DNA from: Chlorobiota bacterium
GTDB taxonomy: Bacteria > Bacteroidota > Ignavibacteria > OLB7
Direction: 5' to 3'
Assembly (NCBI GenBank): GCA_028287785.1
Contig: JAQBOZ010000006.1
Coordinates: 1-64,000, forward strand
Length of the DNA: 64,000 nt
In this document: piece by piece, positions 44,643 to 53,011 of the stretch
Layout of the letters: every line of letters begins with the position of its first letter
Position numbering within the stretch: the first letter of the stretch is position 1
Notes under the pieces: generated by a model
Databases searched by the model: none
Seen by the model: only the letters and a program-made list of their open reading frames with translations
Told to the model about the DNA's origin: nothing
Made by a program: the position numbers and the translations under genes

Positions 44643-45386
44643 TCACAACTCATCGGCATCATAAAACGGCTTCGTCTCGGTGCGAAGATATTCCCCCAGG
44701 CCATCGGCGGCCAGCCGAACGAAGTGCACGCCTTCCGCGCCGACCGATCCGGCCAGCAACCCGACGCGCCCGCGGAACAGCTCGAAATCATCATCGCTCA
44801 TCCCCGTCTCGAACGCCATCACGATCTTCGGCTCCTCGGTAACTCCCTCGGTGGAAACCTGCGCGATATAAGCGCGGAGGACATCGGGTCGCGATGGAAG
44901 CGCGCTCCGCAGCTCGTTCATCAGCCTGACCGGATACTCGCGCGGCTGCCCCACCATGATGCCGCCGAACGCGCCGGCATCGGCGCCGGAACTGAAGATG
45001 GAGCCGTCCAGAATGCCCCGTATCTCCGGCGGCGTAAACTCCTTCTCGTTCCTGTTCCCGTAGTTCAGAATCACCGAATCGAACCCGAGGCTTACCTCCA
45101 GCAGCACGCGCGCGGGAAGCTCCACAAGCGGCGGATGGTCGCGAAGCGAGGAAGCGGGGGCGCGGGATGTGAAGAGAAGGATGGAGCGTTTGCCGTACAG
45201 ATCATACGGCCGCAGCAGAAGCTCGCCATCGCGCTGTTCTCCGGGAACCATGAGCGTTGCGGCGAGCAGCCGGCGGTAGAACGCCTCGCGAAGCTCGGGA
45301 GCGCGCACGGCATCGGCCAGAAGGGCGTCGAGCGGGTCATCGGCGGGGGAGCCGGCGAAGAGTTTGGAGAGGAAGCGCATGGGCAT
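44643..45386 (-). CDS. SseB-domain protein
   Basis: The 247-residue cytosolic protein has two halves like SseB (enhanced serine sensitivity). The N-terminal half has SILLFTSRAPASSL, LPARVLLEVSLGFDSVILNYG and EFTPPEIRGILDG. The C-terminal half has REYPVRLMNELRSAL, VLRAYIAQVSTEG and PKIVMAFE. SseB-type domains occur in proteins of poorly known function; a role in protein interactions is likely. It sits alone between repeats and a terminator. Confidence 0.75.
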   Translation of the reverse strand: MPMRFLSKLFAGSPADDPLDALLADAVRAPELREAFYRRLLAATLMVPGEQRDGELLLRPYDLYGKRSILLFTSRAPASSLRDHPPLVELPARVLLEVSLGFDSVILNYGNRNEKEFTPPEIRGILDGSIFSSGADAGAFGGIMVGQPREYPVRLMNELRSALPSRPDVLRAYIAQVSTEGVTEEPKIVMAFETGMSDDDFELFRGRVGLLAGSVGAEGVHFVRLAADGLGEYLRTETKPFYDADEL

Positions 45387-45401
45387 GACGGCACTGAAAC
45401 G

Positions 45402-45441
45402 AAAACTCCCCGGAACGCTTCACGGAGCGCCGGGGAGTTTT
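45402..45441 (-). terminator. Intrinsic terminator of the thioredoxin-like lipoprotein gene
   Basis: A 12-base-pair stem (AAAACTCCCCGG with CCGGGGAGTTTT), extended by a further GCGCTCCGTGAAGCG inner hairpin, is followed on the - strand by CGTTTCAG. It lies 14 bases after the stop at 45456. Confidence 0.88.
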
Positions 45442-45455
45442 GAACGATGAGCTGA

Positions 45456-45995
45456 TTACTTCTGCGAGAGATAGCTTGCCAGGTCCTTCTCGACCGGCGT
45501 TCTGTTCTGCGTCACATCGGTGTTGATCGTGCCGGCAACCTTATCGCCGTTCATCACGATGAACATCGGGGCGTCGGTGATCCTGTACTGCTGCTTGACC
45601 GCATCGGCGATGCCGTTGAGGCGCGAGTCGGTAACGTAGAGGATCACGTGATCGTGCGGGATGCCGGCGGCATCGAGCGCCTTCATGATCGGCGGCATCC
45701 AGGTCTGCGTGGTCTGGCAGCCGCAGTTCGGCTTTACGGCCATCACGATCGTATGCCTGGACGGATCGAACGATGACTTGATCGTGGCGACCGACTGATC
45801 GAAGGTCGTCTTCCCCTCGGTGGAGGGATAGGAGTCGTATCCGGTCTGATACCACGCCTTGTAGCCGGTATTGGTCAGAAATTCCTCGATCGTGGTCTGG
45901 CCGAGCGTCGTCGTCGTTGTCGCCGTCGGGCTGCTGGTGCAGGAGGCAACTAGGGTAACAAGCGCGCAGAGCGCAAGGGTAACAAGAGTCCTCAT
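45456..45995 (-). CDS. Thioredoxin-like lipoprotein
   Basis: From the ATG at 45993-45995 (GGAG upstream) the product is 179 residues long with a lipobox (LVASC). A Thr/Ser linker leads to a thioredoxin-like fold with SRHTIVMAVKPNCGCQ, a conserved-looking TDAPMFIVMNGDKVAG (the cis-Pro strand region) and KDLASYL at the end. The active-site CxxC is replaced by PNCGCQ, so two cysteines are separated by one residue. This suggests a non-classical redox or metal-binding role. It is the last gene of an operon with the DUF1844 gene and nadK (22-base gap after nadK). Confidence 0.75.
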   Translation of the reverse strand: MRTLVTLALCALVTLVASCTSSPTATTTTTLGQTTIEEFLTNTGYKAWYQTGYDSYPSTEGKTTFDQSVATIKSSFDPSRHTIVMAVKPNCGCQTTQTWMPPIMKALDAAGIPHDHVILYVTDSRLNGIADAVKQQYRITDAPMFIVMNGDKVAGTINTDVTQNRTPVEKDLASYLSQK

Positions 45996-46017
45996 GGCTG
46001 ATCTGTTCTCCATAATA

Positions 46018-46971
46018 TTATTCATCTGAGACAATTCGCTGGATATTCAGGACGGGTTCTCTCCCCCACAGAAGCTTGGCGCGGAGGAGATCAAAATATG
46101 TTGTCGACGGCCTTTTAACAAGGGATGCTTTCTTCTCATAGCGCGTAATTCTGATCCGCGCGTTCATCGGCACGGTTCTGTGAATCTGCCCGTCGGCATA
46201 GACCCGGACAGTATCCTCATGGCGCACCGATGTTGCCAGGATATCGAGCTCCGCGCTGTCCGGCACAACCACCGGCCGGGCGGTAAGCATGTGGGGAGCG
46301 ATCGGGGCGATCACCATCACACGGGTGTTTGGCGCCACCACCGGCCCCCCGACCGCCAGCGAATAGGCGGTGGAGCCGGTCGGCGTGGCAAGTATCAGGC
46401 CGTCGGCATTGTAGGTGCCGAGATAATCGCCATCGATATAGACCTCCAGATGGAGCATCAGCGCGCCATCGCGCTTATCGATCACGATATCGTTCAGGCC
46501 GATCAGCGGCTCGATCTCCGGATGGTCCGGGAACGTCGCCTGAAGCAGCGTCCGCTCCACGATCCTGCATCCGCCGTCCACCAGGTCATCGATCGTCTGT
46601 TCGAGCGATTCGACCGAGAACTCCGCCAGGAACCCGAGTTTCCCCAGATTGATCCCCAGCAGCGGCACCCCGGAGCCGGCCAGAAGCCGGCTGCTGGAGA
46701 GCATCGTCCCATCGCCGCCGAACGCGATCACCACCGTCGTCCGCGTCCGCATCTCCTCCGCGGAAATGAACTCGCCGATCCCCGCCAGCTCCGGGAACGC
46801 GACGGCGAGCGACTCGTGGAGAAGGAAGGGAATCGATCGCTCGTTCAGAATCGCGACAAGCCTCCGAATTCCGTGCACGCACTCCGGCTTGCCGGTGTTG
46901 CCGATAATGCCCACGAGCATCTCATCACGTCCATCACTCTGGTTGGCGTGGGCCTGGAAAGGCGAACTCAT
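46018..46971 (-). CDS. nadK: NAD kinase
   Basis: The 317-residue enzyme phosphorylates NAD to NADP. It contains FGGDGTML (GGDGT at 85-89), GINLGKLGFLAEF, GLNDIVIDKRDG (family LNEVVI, with Asp for Glu here), YNADGLILATPTGSTAYSLA and PIAPHMLTARPVVV. Translation from the ATG at 46969-46971 fits an AAGGTG Shine-Dalgarno placed over the stop of the DUF1844 gene. The alternative is M18 (46920). It is the middle gene of a three-gene operon. Confidence 0.95.
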   Translation of the reverse strand: MSSPFQAHANQSDGRDEMLVGIIGNTGKPECVHGIRRLVAILNERSIPFLLHESLAVAFPELAGIGEFISAEEMRTRTTVVIAFGGDGTMLSSSRLLAGSGVPLLGINLGKLGFLAEFSVESLEQTIDDLVDGGCRIVERTLLQATFPDHPEIEPLIGLNDIVIDKRDGALMLHLEVYIDGDYLGTYNADGLILATPTGSTAYSLAVGGPVVAPNTRVMVIAPIAPHMLTARPVVVPDSAELDILATSVRHEDTVRVYADGQIHRTVPMNARIRITRYEKKASLVKRPSTTYFDLLRAKLLWGREPVLNIQRIVSDE

Positions 46972-46980
46972 GAATTCACC

Positions 46981-47325
46981 TTACGCCACATTATCGGGGA
47001 TCTCCCCCCCGGTGCCGGGCGGAAGTTCCGTATCCGCATGGGGAGATGATGGATTTTTATCTCTATTGACCTCGGCGACGTAATTAAGTCGCAGATCGCG
47101 CAACGCGGTGGTCAGCATCCGGCTCTCCTCATCGGTGAGATTTCCGCTGGTCCGCTCCTCGATCATCGCCAGCAGGTCGATCATGAACTGCGCTCCCTGA
47201 AGCTCGCGGTCCACCTTCCCGGTCATCGGGTTGGCGAGCTTTCCCATTGCCATCATCGCCTGCGAGTTGAACATCATCACCATGCTGGCGAACATCATCG
47301 ACGATTTTTCCGAAGGTGTCTCCAT
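46981..47325 (-). CDS. DUF1844 family protein
   Basis: The 114-residue protein is read from the ATG at 47323-47325, which has AGGA upstream; the longer frame is not supported. It contains the family pattern SMVMMFNSQAMMAMGKLANP, FMIDLLAMIEERTSGNLTDE and MLTTALRDLRLNYV of DUF1844, an all-helical family of unknown function. Its stop lies inside the nadK ribosome-binding site, so the two are translated together. Confidence 0.85.
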   Translation of the reverse strand: METPSEKSSMMFASMVMMFNSQAMMAMGKLANPMTGKVDRELQGAQFMIDLLAMIEERTSGNLTDEESRMLTTALRDLRLNYVAEVNRDKNPSSPHADTELPPGTGGEIPDNVA

Positions 47326-47465
47326 TGTTCCTGCAACGCTTTCTATCTGAGAAATATTGATTGTTCGCGATATCGCGCCGGAAAATAACGATCGGCATGA
47401 TATCGGGATGATCCGATTTTTTTCCGCGTTCAATCCGGCCACGGAGCCGGCGGCAGGGAACGTGG

Positions 47466-48263
47466 CTATGAACGGTCCCGCGTCATCATCCAGTACCTGC
47501 CGAAGCTCACCACGTTGTTCATCAGATCGAACGTCGCGGCCAGCACACCGGGGACGCCGTCGCGGATGCCACGCTTCAGGAAGAGCCGTTCCAGCCAGCG
47601 CCTGAGCGGACGGACGATCATATAATGGCGGATTGTCCTCGGGGTGATCGGCACCCCGCGCGCGGCCAGCCTGGACGCCTCGAAGCTGGTGTAGAACTCG
47701 AATTTCCGCAGCCAGATCTCGAACGTCGGATACGGGAAATGATCGAACGGGACGCTCAACTCGCCGATCGCCCCATCGATCTCCACCCGCTCGTGATGCG
47801 ACCGGCCGGGAAATCGTCCCTTGCCGCGACGGAACAGCCGGAGCTGATGATCAGGATAGTTCCCGCCATGCCTCAGGGGAACGCCGAAGTAGAAATTCCG
47901 CCGTGGGATCTTGAAGCCGTTCTCCGGGGGATTTCCCGCCACGATTCTGACGATCTCCTCACGCAGCTCCACGGGAATCACCTCATCCGGGTCCAGGCAG
48001 AGGAGCCATTCCCCGTGCGCCAGATCGAAGCTGATATTCTTATTGACCTCGGGAGTCAGATGATTGGGACGCGAGTGGACAGCGGCGCCGCATTTTTGCG
48101 CGATGGCGACCGTTGCATCGCTGCTTTCGCAGTCCACGACGATGATCTCATCACTCCATCCGCTGACCGAATCCAGCGCCCGCTGGATGGTATCCTCCTC
48201 ATTCCTCGCCACCATGCAGACGCTCAGGGAGGGGCCGTGGGAGGGCGGTCGATCGCTGCTCAT
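47466..48263 (-). CDS. Glycosyltransferase family 2 (LPS core WaaE/KdtX-like)
   Basis: The 265-residue GT-A enzyme has SVCMVARNEEDTIQRALDSV, DEIIVVDCESSDAT and a WLLCLDPDEVIP segment with the DxD metal site. A C-terminal half is typical of WaaE/KdtX beta-1,4-glucosyltransferases (PDHQLRLFRRGKGRF, HHERVEIDG, KFEFYTSFEASRLAARG). It probably adds a sugar to lipooligosaccharide core. It overlaps the stop of the upstream lipoprotein gene by four bases (ATGA), so it ends an operon of two lipoprotein genes and this transferase. Confidence 0.88.
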   Translation of the reverse strand: MSSDRPPSHGPSLSVCMVARNEEDTIQRALDSVSGWSDEIIVVDCESSDATVAIAQKCGAAVHSRPNHLTPEVNKNISFDLAHGEWLLCLDPDEVIPVELREEIVRIVAGNPPENGFKIPRRNFYFGVPLRHGGNYPDHQLRLFRRGKGRFPGRSHHERVEIDGAIGELSVPFDHFPYPTFEIWLRKFEFYTSFEASRLAARGVPITPRTIRHYMIVRPLRRWLERLFLKRGIRDGVPGVLAATFDLMNNVVSFGRYWMMTRDRS

Positions 48264-48679
48264 CGAATGCCGGTATCGTAGTTGAATGTCACGCGGCCGA
48301 TCCCGTCGTCGGGAACAACCACACGCTGCGCGGCGGGGGGAGCGGTATTCGGCATCGCTTCGAGCGGCAACGGGGTCAGCAGATATGTCCCCGGCGCCAG
48401 CACAAGGGCGAACACGCCCGATGAATCGCTTACGGCAACGCCGAGCTTCTCCCTCCCGTCCAGTTCAACGGAGATCTGCGCGCCGGAAACGGGGGCGGAG
48501 TTGTCAACGCCGGCGGATGTCATCGGATAAATCGGAGAACGGCGCACCTTCCCGATGATCCCCACATGAAGCCTCGCGGCATTCACGGGCCTCAGTCCGC
48601 CTCCGGTCGATCCGGCGCTGCCGCACCCCGCGAGAAGAAGAACGCCCATAACCACCGTCGGATAACTCAATCGGCTCAT
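48260..48679 (-). CDS. Lipoprotein with transthyretin/carboxypeptidase-regulatory-like domain (A)
   Basis: The 139-residue protein has a lipobox (VLLLAGCGS). The single mature domain resembles carboxypeptidase-regulatory or transthyretin-like beta domains: PVSGAQISVELDG, GVAVSDSSGVFALVLAPGTYLLTPLP and the C-terminal end VTFNYDTGIR. It is paralogous in plan to the next lipoprotein upstream (48708), which ends in the same eight residues. It is probably periplasmic or on the outer membrane; function unknown. Confidence 0.8.
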   Translation of the reverse strand: MSRLSYPTVVMGVLLLAGCGSAGSTGGGLRPVNAARLHVGIIGKVRRSPIYPMTSAGVDNSAPVSGAQISVELDGREKLGVAVSDSSGVFALVLAPGTYLLTPLPLEAMPNTAPPAAQRVVVPDDGIGRVTFNYDTGIR

Positions 48680-48707
48680 ATCAACGATCCCGGATCAGGT
48701 TGGAGAC

Positions 48708-49163
48708 TCAGCGTATTCCCGTGTCATAATTCAGCCGCACGCGCGTGATTTCCCCCTCGGTCACGTAAATCCTCACCGGCGCCGGAGGATGCGGAAACAT
48801 CGCGCCGGGGAACGGCTGCGGACGGAGATAATGCGTCCCCTCCTGAAGACGGACGAAGAACCTCCCCGTGGTGTCACTCGTGACGCGGGCCACCACCTGC
48901 CGGCTCCTGTCCTCGATCAGGATCAACGCACCGGCAAGGGCCGAGGAATCGATCCGCCCGTTCTCATCCACCGGACGGAGAGGCGAACGAAACACCTCGC
49001 CGGCGATGCCGGTCCGGCTCCGAACGCTGTCCATCACCGCGATGCTGTCCGCCGCGTGAAGATCATCGTCGGTCAGATCCCGCGTGGGCCGGTGGCAGGC
49101 CGGCAATATAGCCAGCGCCACGACAATGATGAGCCGAAGTGAAAGCCCGTCGCGCATGATCAT
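48708..49163 (-). CDS. Lipoprotein with transthyretin/carboxypeptidase-regulatory-like domain (B)
   Basis: The 151-residue protein has lipobox LPAC. The mature beta domain (ALAGALILIEDRSRQVVARVTS, DTTGRFFVRLQEGTHYLRPQ) ends VRLNYDTGIR, matching protein A at the extreme C-terminus and in the domain order. It is 28 bases upstream of A, and this tandem pair probably arose by duplication. Whether A and B work together is not known. Confidence 0.8.
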   Translation of the reverse strand: MIMRDGLSLRLIIVVALAILPACHRPTRDLTDDDLHAADSIAVMDSVRSRTGIAGEVFRSPLRPVDENGRIDSSALAGALILIEDRSRQVVARVTSDTTGRFFVRLQEGTHYLRPQPFPGAMFPHPPAPVRIYVTEGEITRVRLNYDTGIR

Positions 49164-49198
49164 GATTCAGTGATATTGAAGTGCCCGCCGCGCCGCCA

Positions 49199-51262
49199 TC
49201 ACGATTCGAGCGTGGTGACGGGACGCTGGCATGTGAAGTCCTCGCAGACGTAGGCGGCTGCCAGGCCATCGACCGGGCTCATTCCCAGCACCGTTTCGAC
49301 GTGCGCTGCAAGCCAGGGATCGGCTCCCCCCGGTTCCACCAGGAGCAGCGCGGTTCCGGGACGATATGCCCGCCGCGCCTGATCCACCAGACGCGCGGTC
49401 GATGCCGCATCGTCGGACGCGGCGATGACGATCTGTCGTGGCGGCTTCGATGCCGCCAGCGCCGCCGCGACCATCATCGGCATGGCGATCGGGTGCTGCG
49501 CCACGCGCGCAAGGAAAAGGGAGATGGTTCGCTCCGCCCTGCTTATCCGTTCGGCGTCGTAGAACAGCCGCCCCAGGCGGAGAAGGTTCATCGCCATCAC
49601 CGAGTTCCCCGCCGGCTCGGCGCCGTCGTGATCGCTCTTGGAACGGACCAGCACACTTGGATCATCCCCCGCCGTCATAAAGAATCCCCCTCCCTCCTCA
49701 TCCCAGAGGAGCGTTTCGGCCTGGCTCATCAGCCTCTCCGCCTCCTTCAGATATTCCACGGCAAACGTCGCCTCGTACAGATCGATCAGCCCGGCGATCA
49801 GGAAGGCATAGTCATCGAGATAGGCATCGAACCGCACCTCGCCATCCTTCAGCCGGTGCATCAGGCGTCCGTCGGGGTTCATCGTGGCGATAAGATGATC
49901 GGCCGCGCGACGGGCCAGCAGGGCAAAGGCCGGATCGCCGAGCGCCGCCGAGGACTTCGCCAGCCCCGAGATCATCAGCCCGTTCCAGGCTGTCAGTATT
50001 TTCTCATCGCGATGCGGCCTGATGCGCCCCAGCCGTTTGGCAAAGAGCTTCTCCCGCGCCGATCGGAGAAGGGCATCGACCTCATCCTCGCTTTTTCCGG
50101 TCTCCCCGGCAACCGAGGCGAGCGTCGACGTGGTGTGAAGGACATTCTTTCCATGCTCGAAGTTCCCCTCCCCGGTGATTCCATAGCAGGGAACCAGAGC
50201 CGCCAGCTCATCGGGGGAAAGGGCCTCCCGGAGCTGCGCGAGCGTCCAGACGTAGAACGTTCCCTCCTCCCCCTCGCTGTCCGCATCCTCGGCGGAATAG
50301 AAGGCGCCGCTTGCATCCATCAGGTCCCGCTCGGCATAGCCGATGGTCTGCCGGATGGTATCGGCAAAGCCCTTGTCGCCGGTAATCCGGTAGGCATCGG
50401 CATAGGCCGCCAGAAGCTGTCCCTGATCGTAGAGCATTTTTTCGAAATGGGGGACGCGCCATTCGGCATCCACGGAATAGCGCGCGAAGCCGCCGCCGAG
50501 CTGATCGTACATCCCGCCGGCCGACATGGCGCGAAGCGTATGAAGGGCCATCGCGAGCGCCGCATCGTTTCCACGCTCGTGATGGGCGCGAAGAAGAAAT
50601 TCGATGATAACGGGTCGCGGAAATTTTGGCGCCGCGCTGAAGCCGCCACGGCGCTGATCGTAGCTCCGCTCAAGCTGCTGGAGACAGAGGTCGATGATCG
50701 GCGCGGTATCGACGCTCTGATCGGCGGAGGCGGCCACAACCGAGCCCTGGGTCACCGCGCGCATGATCGCCTTGGCGGAACGGAGCACTTTCTCATGCTC
50801 GTTGACCCATGCGTCGTGAAGGGAGAGCAGGGCATCGCGGAAGCTGGGGCGACCGTATGCCGGCCGCGGCGGAAAGTACGTGCCGACGTAGAACGGCTGG
50901 AGATCGGGGGTAAGCCAGGCGGAGAGGGGCCAGCCACCGCTATGGTTGATCGCCTGCGCCGCCGTCATGTAGACATTATCCACATCGGGGCGCTCCTCGC
51001 GATCGACCTTGATATTGACAAAAAGCTCGTTCATCAGCCGCGCCGTCTCCTCGCTCTCGAACGATTCCCGCTCCATCACATGACACCAGTGGCATGTGGA
51101 GTATCCTATGGAGAGGAAGATCGGTTTCTCCTCCCGTCTCGCCTTCTCGAACGCCTCCTCCCCCCACGGATACCAGTCTACGGGATTATGGGCATGCTGC
51201 TGGAGATAGGGAGATTTCTCGTTGATAAGGCGATTCGCGGGTTGATCGGAACTGCTGGTCAT
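49199..51262 (-). CDS. YyaL/SPATA20-like thioredoxin-domain protein (DUF255)
   Basis: The 687-residue cytosolic protein has an N-terminal thioredoxin-like DUF255 domain ([32 protein letters not shown] with C57xxC60, [18 protein letters not shown]). A C-terminal (alpha/alpha)6-like toroid of the N-acylglucosamine-epimerase type follows ([33 protein letters not shown]). It is full length for the family. Its biochemical role is not settled; members occur in most bacteria and eukaryotes. The start is the ATG at 51260-51262. Confidence 0.93.
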   Translation of the reverse strand: MTSSSDQPANRLINEKSPYLQQHAHNPVDWYPWGEEAFEKARREEKPIFLSIGYSTCHWCHVMERESFESEETARLMNELFVNIKVDREERPDVDNVYMTAAQAINHSGGWPLSAWLTPDLQPFYVGTYFPPRPAYGRPSFRDALLSLHDAWVNEHEKVLRSAKAIMRAVTQGSVVAASADQSVDTAPIIDLCLQQLERSYDQRRGGFSAAPKFPRPVIIEFLLRAHHERGNDAALAMALHTLRAMSAGGMYDQLGGGFARYSVDAEWRVPHFEKMLYDQGQLLAAYADAYRITGDKGFADTIRQTIGYAERDLMDASGAFYSAEDADSEGEEGTFYVWTLAQLREALSPDELAALVPCYGITGEGNFEHGKNVLHTTSTLASVAGETGKSEDEVDALLRSAREKLFAKRLGRIRPHRDEKILTAWNGLMISGLAKSSAALGDPAFALLARRAADHLIATMNPDGRLMHRLKDGEVRFDAYLDDYAFLIAGLIDLYEATFAVEYLKEAERLMSQAETLLWDEEGGGFFMTAGDDPSVLVRSKSDHDGAEPAGNSVMAMNLLRLGRLFYDAERISRAERTISLFLARVAQHPIAMPMMVAAALAASKPPRQIVIAASDDAASTARLVDQARRAYRPGTALLLVEPGGADPWLAAHVETVLGMSPVDGLAAAYVCEDFTCQRPVTTLES

Positions 51263-51416
51263 GACCTGATAGACATATCTGGGGAGACCCCGGAGGCGCG
51301 CTCCGCGGGAAATTCCATTGACGGGCTGACGAAATGATTACGCCGGGGTTGCCGGAAGCTCTGTTCCCGCGGCTGGCGCTGCTGTGCAACATACCACTCC
51401 GCGGAGGGCTCGCATG

Positions 51417-51455
51417 AAAAAAAAATCGGGGCCTTCCTTCCACAGGATGGCCCCG
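51417..51455 (-). terminator. Intrinsic terminator of the T9SS-secreted protein gene
   Basis: On the - strand CGGGGCC (51455-51449) pairs with GGCCCCG (51433-51427), and nine T residues follow. It lies 45 bases beyond the stop of the gene ending at 51500. Confidence 0.87.
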
Positions 51456-51499
51456 AAATGTTCCACGGCCCGATGCCGCGGAAAGAGTATCACCTACGA

Positions 51500-52813
51500 T
51501 CAGCGGACCACGTTGACCTGAGTCGAGTAGACCTGGCCGCCGGTGACCATGCGGATGATGTAGGCGCCGTTGTTCAGACCCGCGACCGAAAGATCGGCCG
51601 TGTAGTTACCCTGGGGATACGATCCCTGCGCAAGGTTCCGGACAAGCTGGCCGTCCATGCCGAAGAGGTCGATCCTGACGTTCGACGGCTTGCCGAGCGC
51701 GAATGGAACGCGGGCATCCTTCGTCACGGGGTTCGGCGAGACAGCACCGAGGCCCTGAGCCGCGATCTTGTTGCCGAACTCGGCACGAACGCCGTTGAAC
51801 AGGCTGACGCTTCCCCAGAAGTTCATGCTGGCGTCATAGACCGCATTGAGCTTTCCGAAGGAAAGGAAGCTGGCGGCGCTGGTAAGGGAGTCATGCTTGC
51901 CGGTCTGGCTGCGGAGAAGCAGCACGCCGAAGCTCTTGTAAGCCTCGATCGGGTTGCGAAGCGTATCCGCAGGATCACCACCACCGGTACGATACTCGAG
52001 CGTTCCAATCATGCGCTGAACCTCGGCATCATCCGCGACCGGCTGCTGCTGTGCGGGTGCGTCAAGGTTCTCGTACATCACGATGGCGGACTCGCCGTTG
52101 GCGAAGCTGAGCGGCGTATCGAAGGTGAGCAGGGTCGGGACAACCACATTGTTGTCGTTGTCGATCGTGGCTTCCAGATCATCCGGGGTCAGCTCCTTCT
52201 CGTAGGCCACGGACTTCTCGAGCGTGGCACGGCTCAGGTTCTTGATCCCGTTTGCCTTGTATGTGGAGCTCTTGAAGTTGGTCGTGGTCTTATAGACAAC
52301 GATCCGGCCGCTGTTCGCCGCCACCAGGGAGTTGGGGTTCTTGAACACCGAGAGGCGGATCGAGTCGATCGTGAAATCGTGGGCGTCCTTGAACTGATCA
52401 ATATAATCCTGATCAGTCAACGCGGGATCATCAAACGAGAGGATACCGCTGTTCTCGTTGTAGATGCTGCCGCTGAAGAACGAGTAAAGCACACTCGGGG
52501 CAAAAATCTGACCGACGCCGCGCATTTCGATGAACGTCGTGCCGGCCTGATTCGTTGGAATTACGATCGGAACCGTAATGTCCACGCGGTTGGTATCACC
52601 GGTTTCGCCGAAACGGCGAAGGATATTGGACCACCAGCCGTACCCCGACTCCGCCAGAACCGATCCCGACCCGACATTCGGAGCTTTGACGGTTGAGGCA
52701 GCTGGGAATGGAATGCTGGTACGCTCTCCCGGCTGGCCCTGATCGGCCTGCTGCGCGAGCGCGACGCTCGCCACGGCGGCAAAGGCCATGGCAGTTGCTA
52801 GCATTTTTTTCAT
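51500..52813 (-). CDS. T9SS type A sorting domain-containing secreted protein
   Basis: The 437-residue protein has a signal peptide (1-20, AFAAVASVALAQ). The C-terminal ~80 residues match the type IX secretion sorting domain: AVSPNPVTKDARVPFALGKP, VRIDLFGMDGQLVRNL and GLNNGAYIIRMVTGGQVYST ending in QVNVVR. The central part has no recognised family. It is rich in Asp and Thr, with segments like TIDSIRLSVFKNP that resemble repeated beta modules. It should be exported across the outer membrane and cleaved or attached. AGAGGAT precedes the ATG at 52811-52813. Confidence 0.88.
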   Translation of the reverse strand: MKKMLATAMAFAAVASVALAQQADQGQPGERTSIPFPAASTVKAPNVGSGSVLAESGYGWWSNILRRFGETGDTNRVDITVPIVIPTNQAGTTFIEMRGVGQIFAPSVLYSFFSGSIYNENSGILSFDDPALTDQDYIDQFKDAHDFTIDSIRLSVFKNPNSLVAANSGRIVVYKTTTNFKSSTYKANGIKNLSRATLEKSVAYEKELTPDDLEATIDNDNNVVVPTLLTFDTPLSFANGESAIVMYENLDAPAQQQPVADDAEVQRMIGTLEYRTGGGDPADTLRNPIEAYKSFGVLLLRSQTGKHDSLTSAASFLSFGKLNAVYDASMNFWGSVSLFNGVRAEFGNKIAAQGLGAVSPNPVTKDARVPFALGKPSNVRIDLFGMDGQLVRNLAQGSYPQGNYTADLSVAGLNNGAYIIRMVTGGQVYSTQVNVVR

Positions 52814-53011
52814 GATCGATAGATCCTCTAGGTTATGAGTAAGTGTATTGGGAGTACTCTATGATATTGAAGGCTCCACCGGGCCACAGCAGCATAAGCC
52901 AAGGCCATGGGGCGATATTGATACGACATTCTGAATAAGAACAACAACGAAGATAAGAATTCTTCTCATCGGCCTGACAAATCAGGCTCGAATTGCCGCC
53001 ATCGAGGGATA
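52814..53011. promoter_or_regulatory. Upstream region of the T9SS-secreted protein gene
   Basis: This 198-base gap separates two same-strand genes with T9SS sorting domains. It is AT-rich and includes the palindrome AGAAGAATTCTT near 52953-52966. It must hold the promoter for the 51500-52813 gene and the 3' untranslated region of the next gene. No -10/-35 box is identified. Confidence 0.4.
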
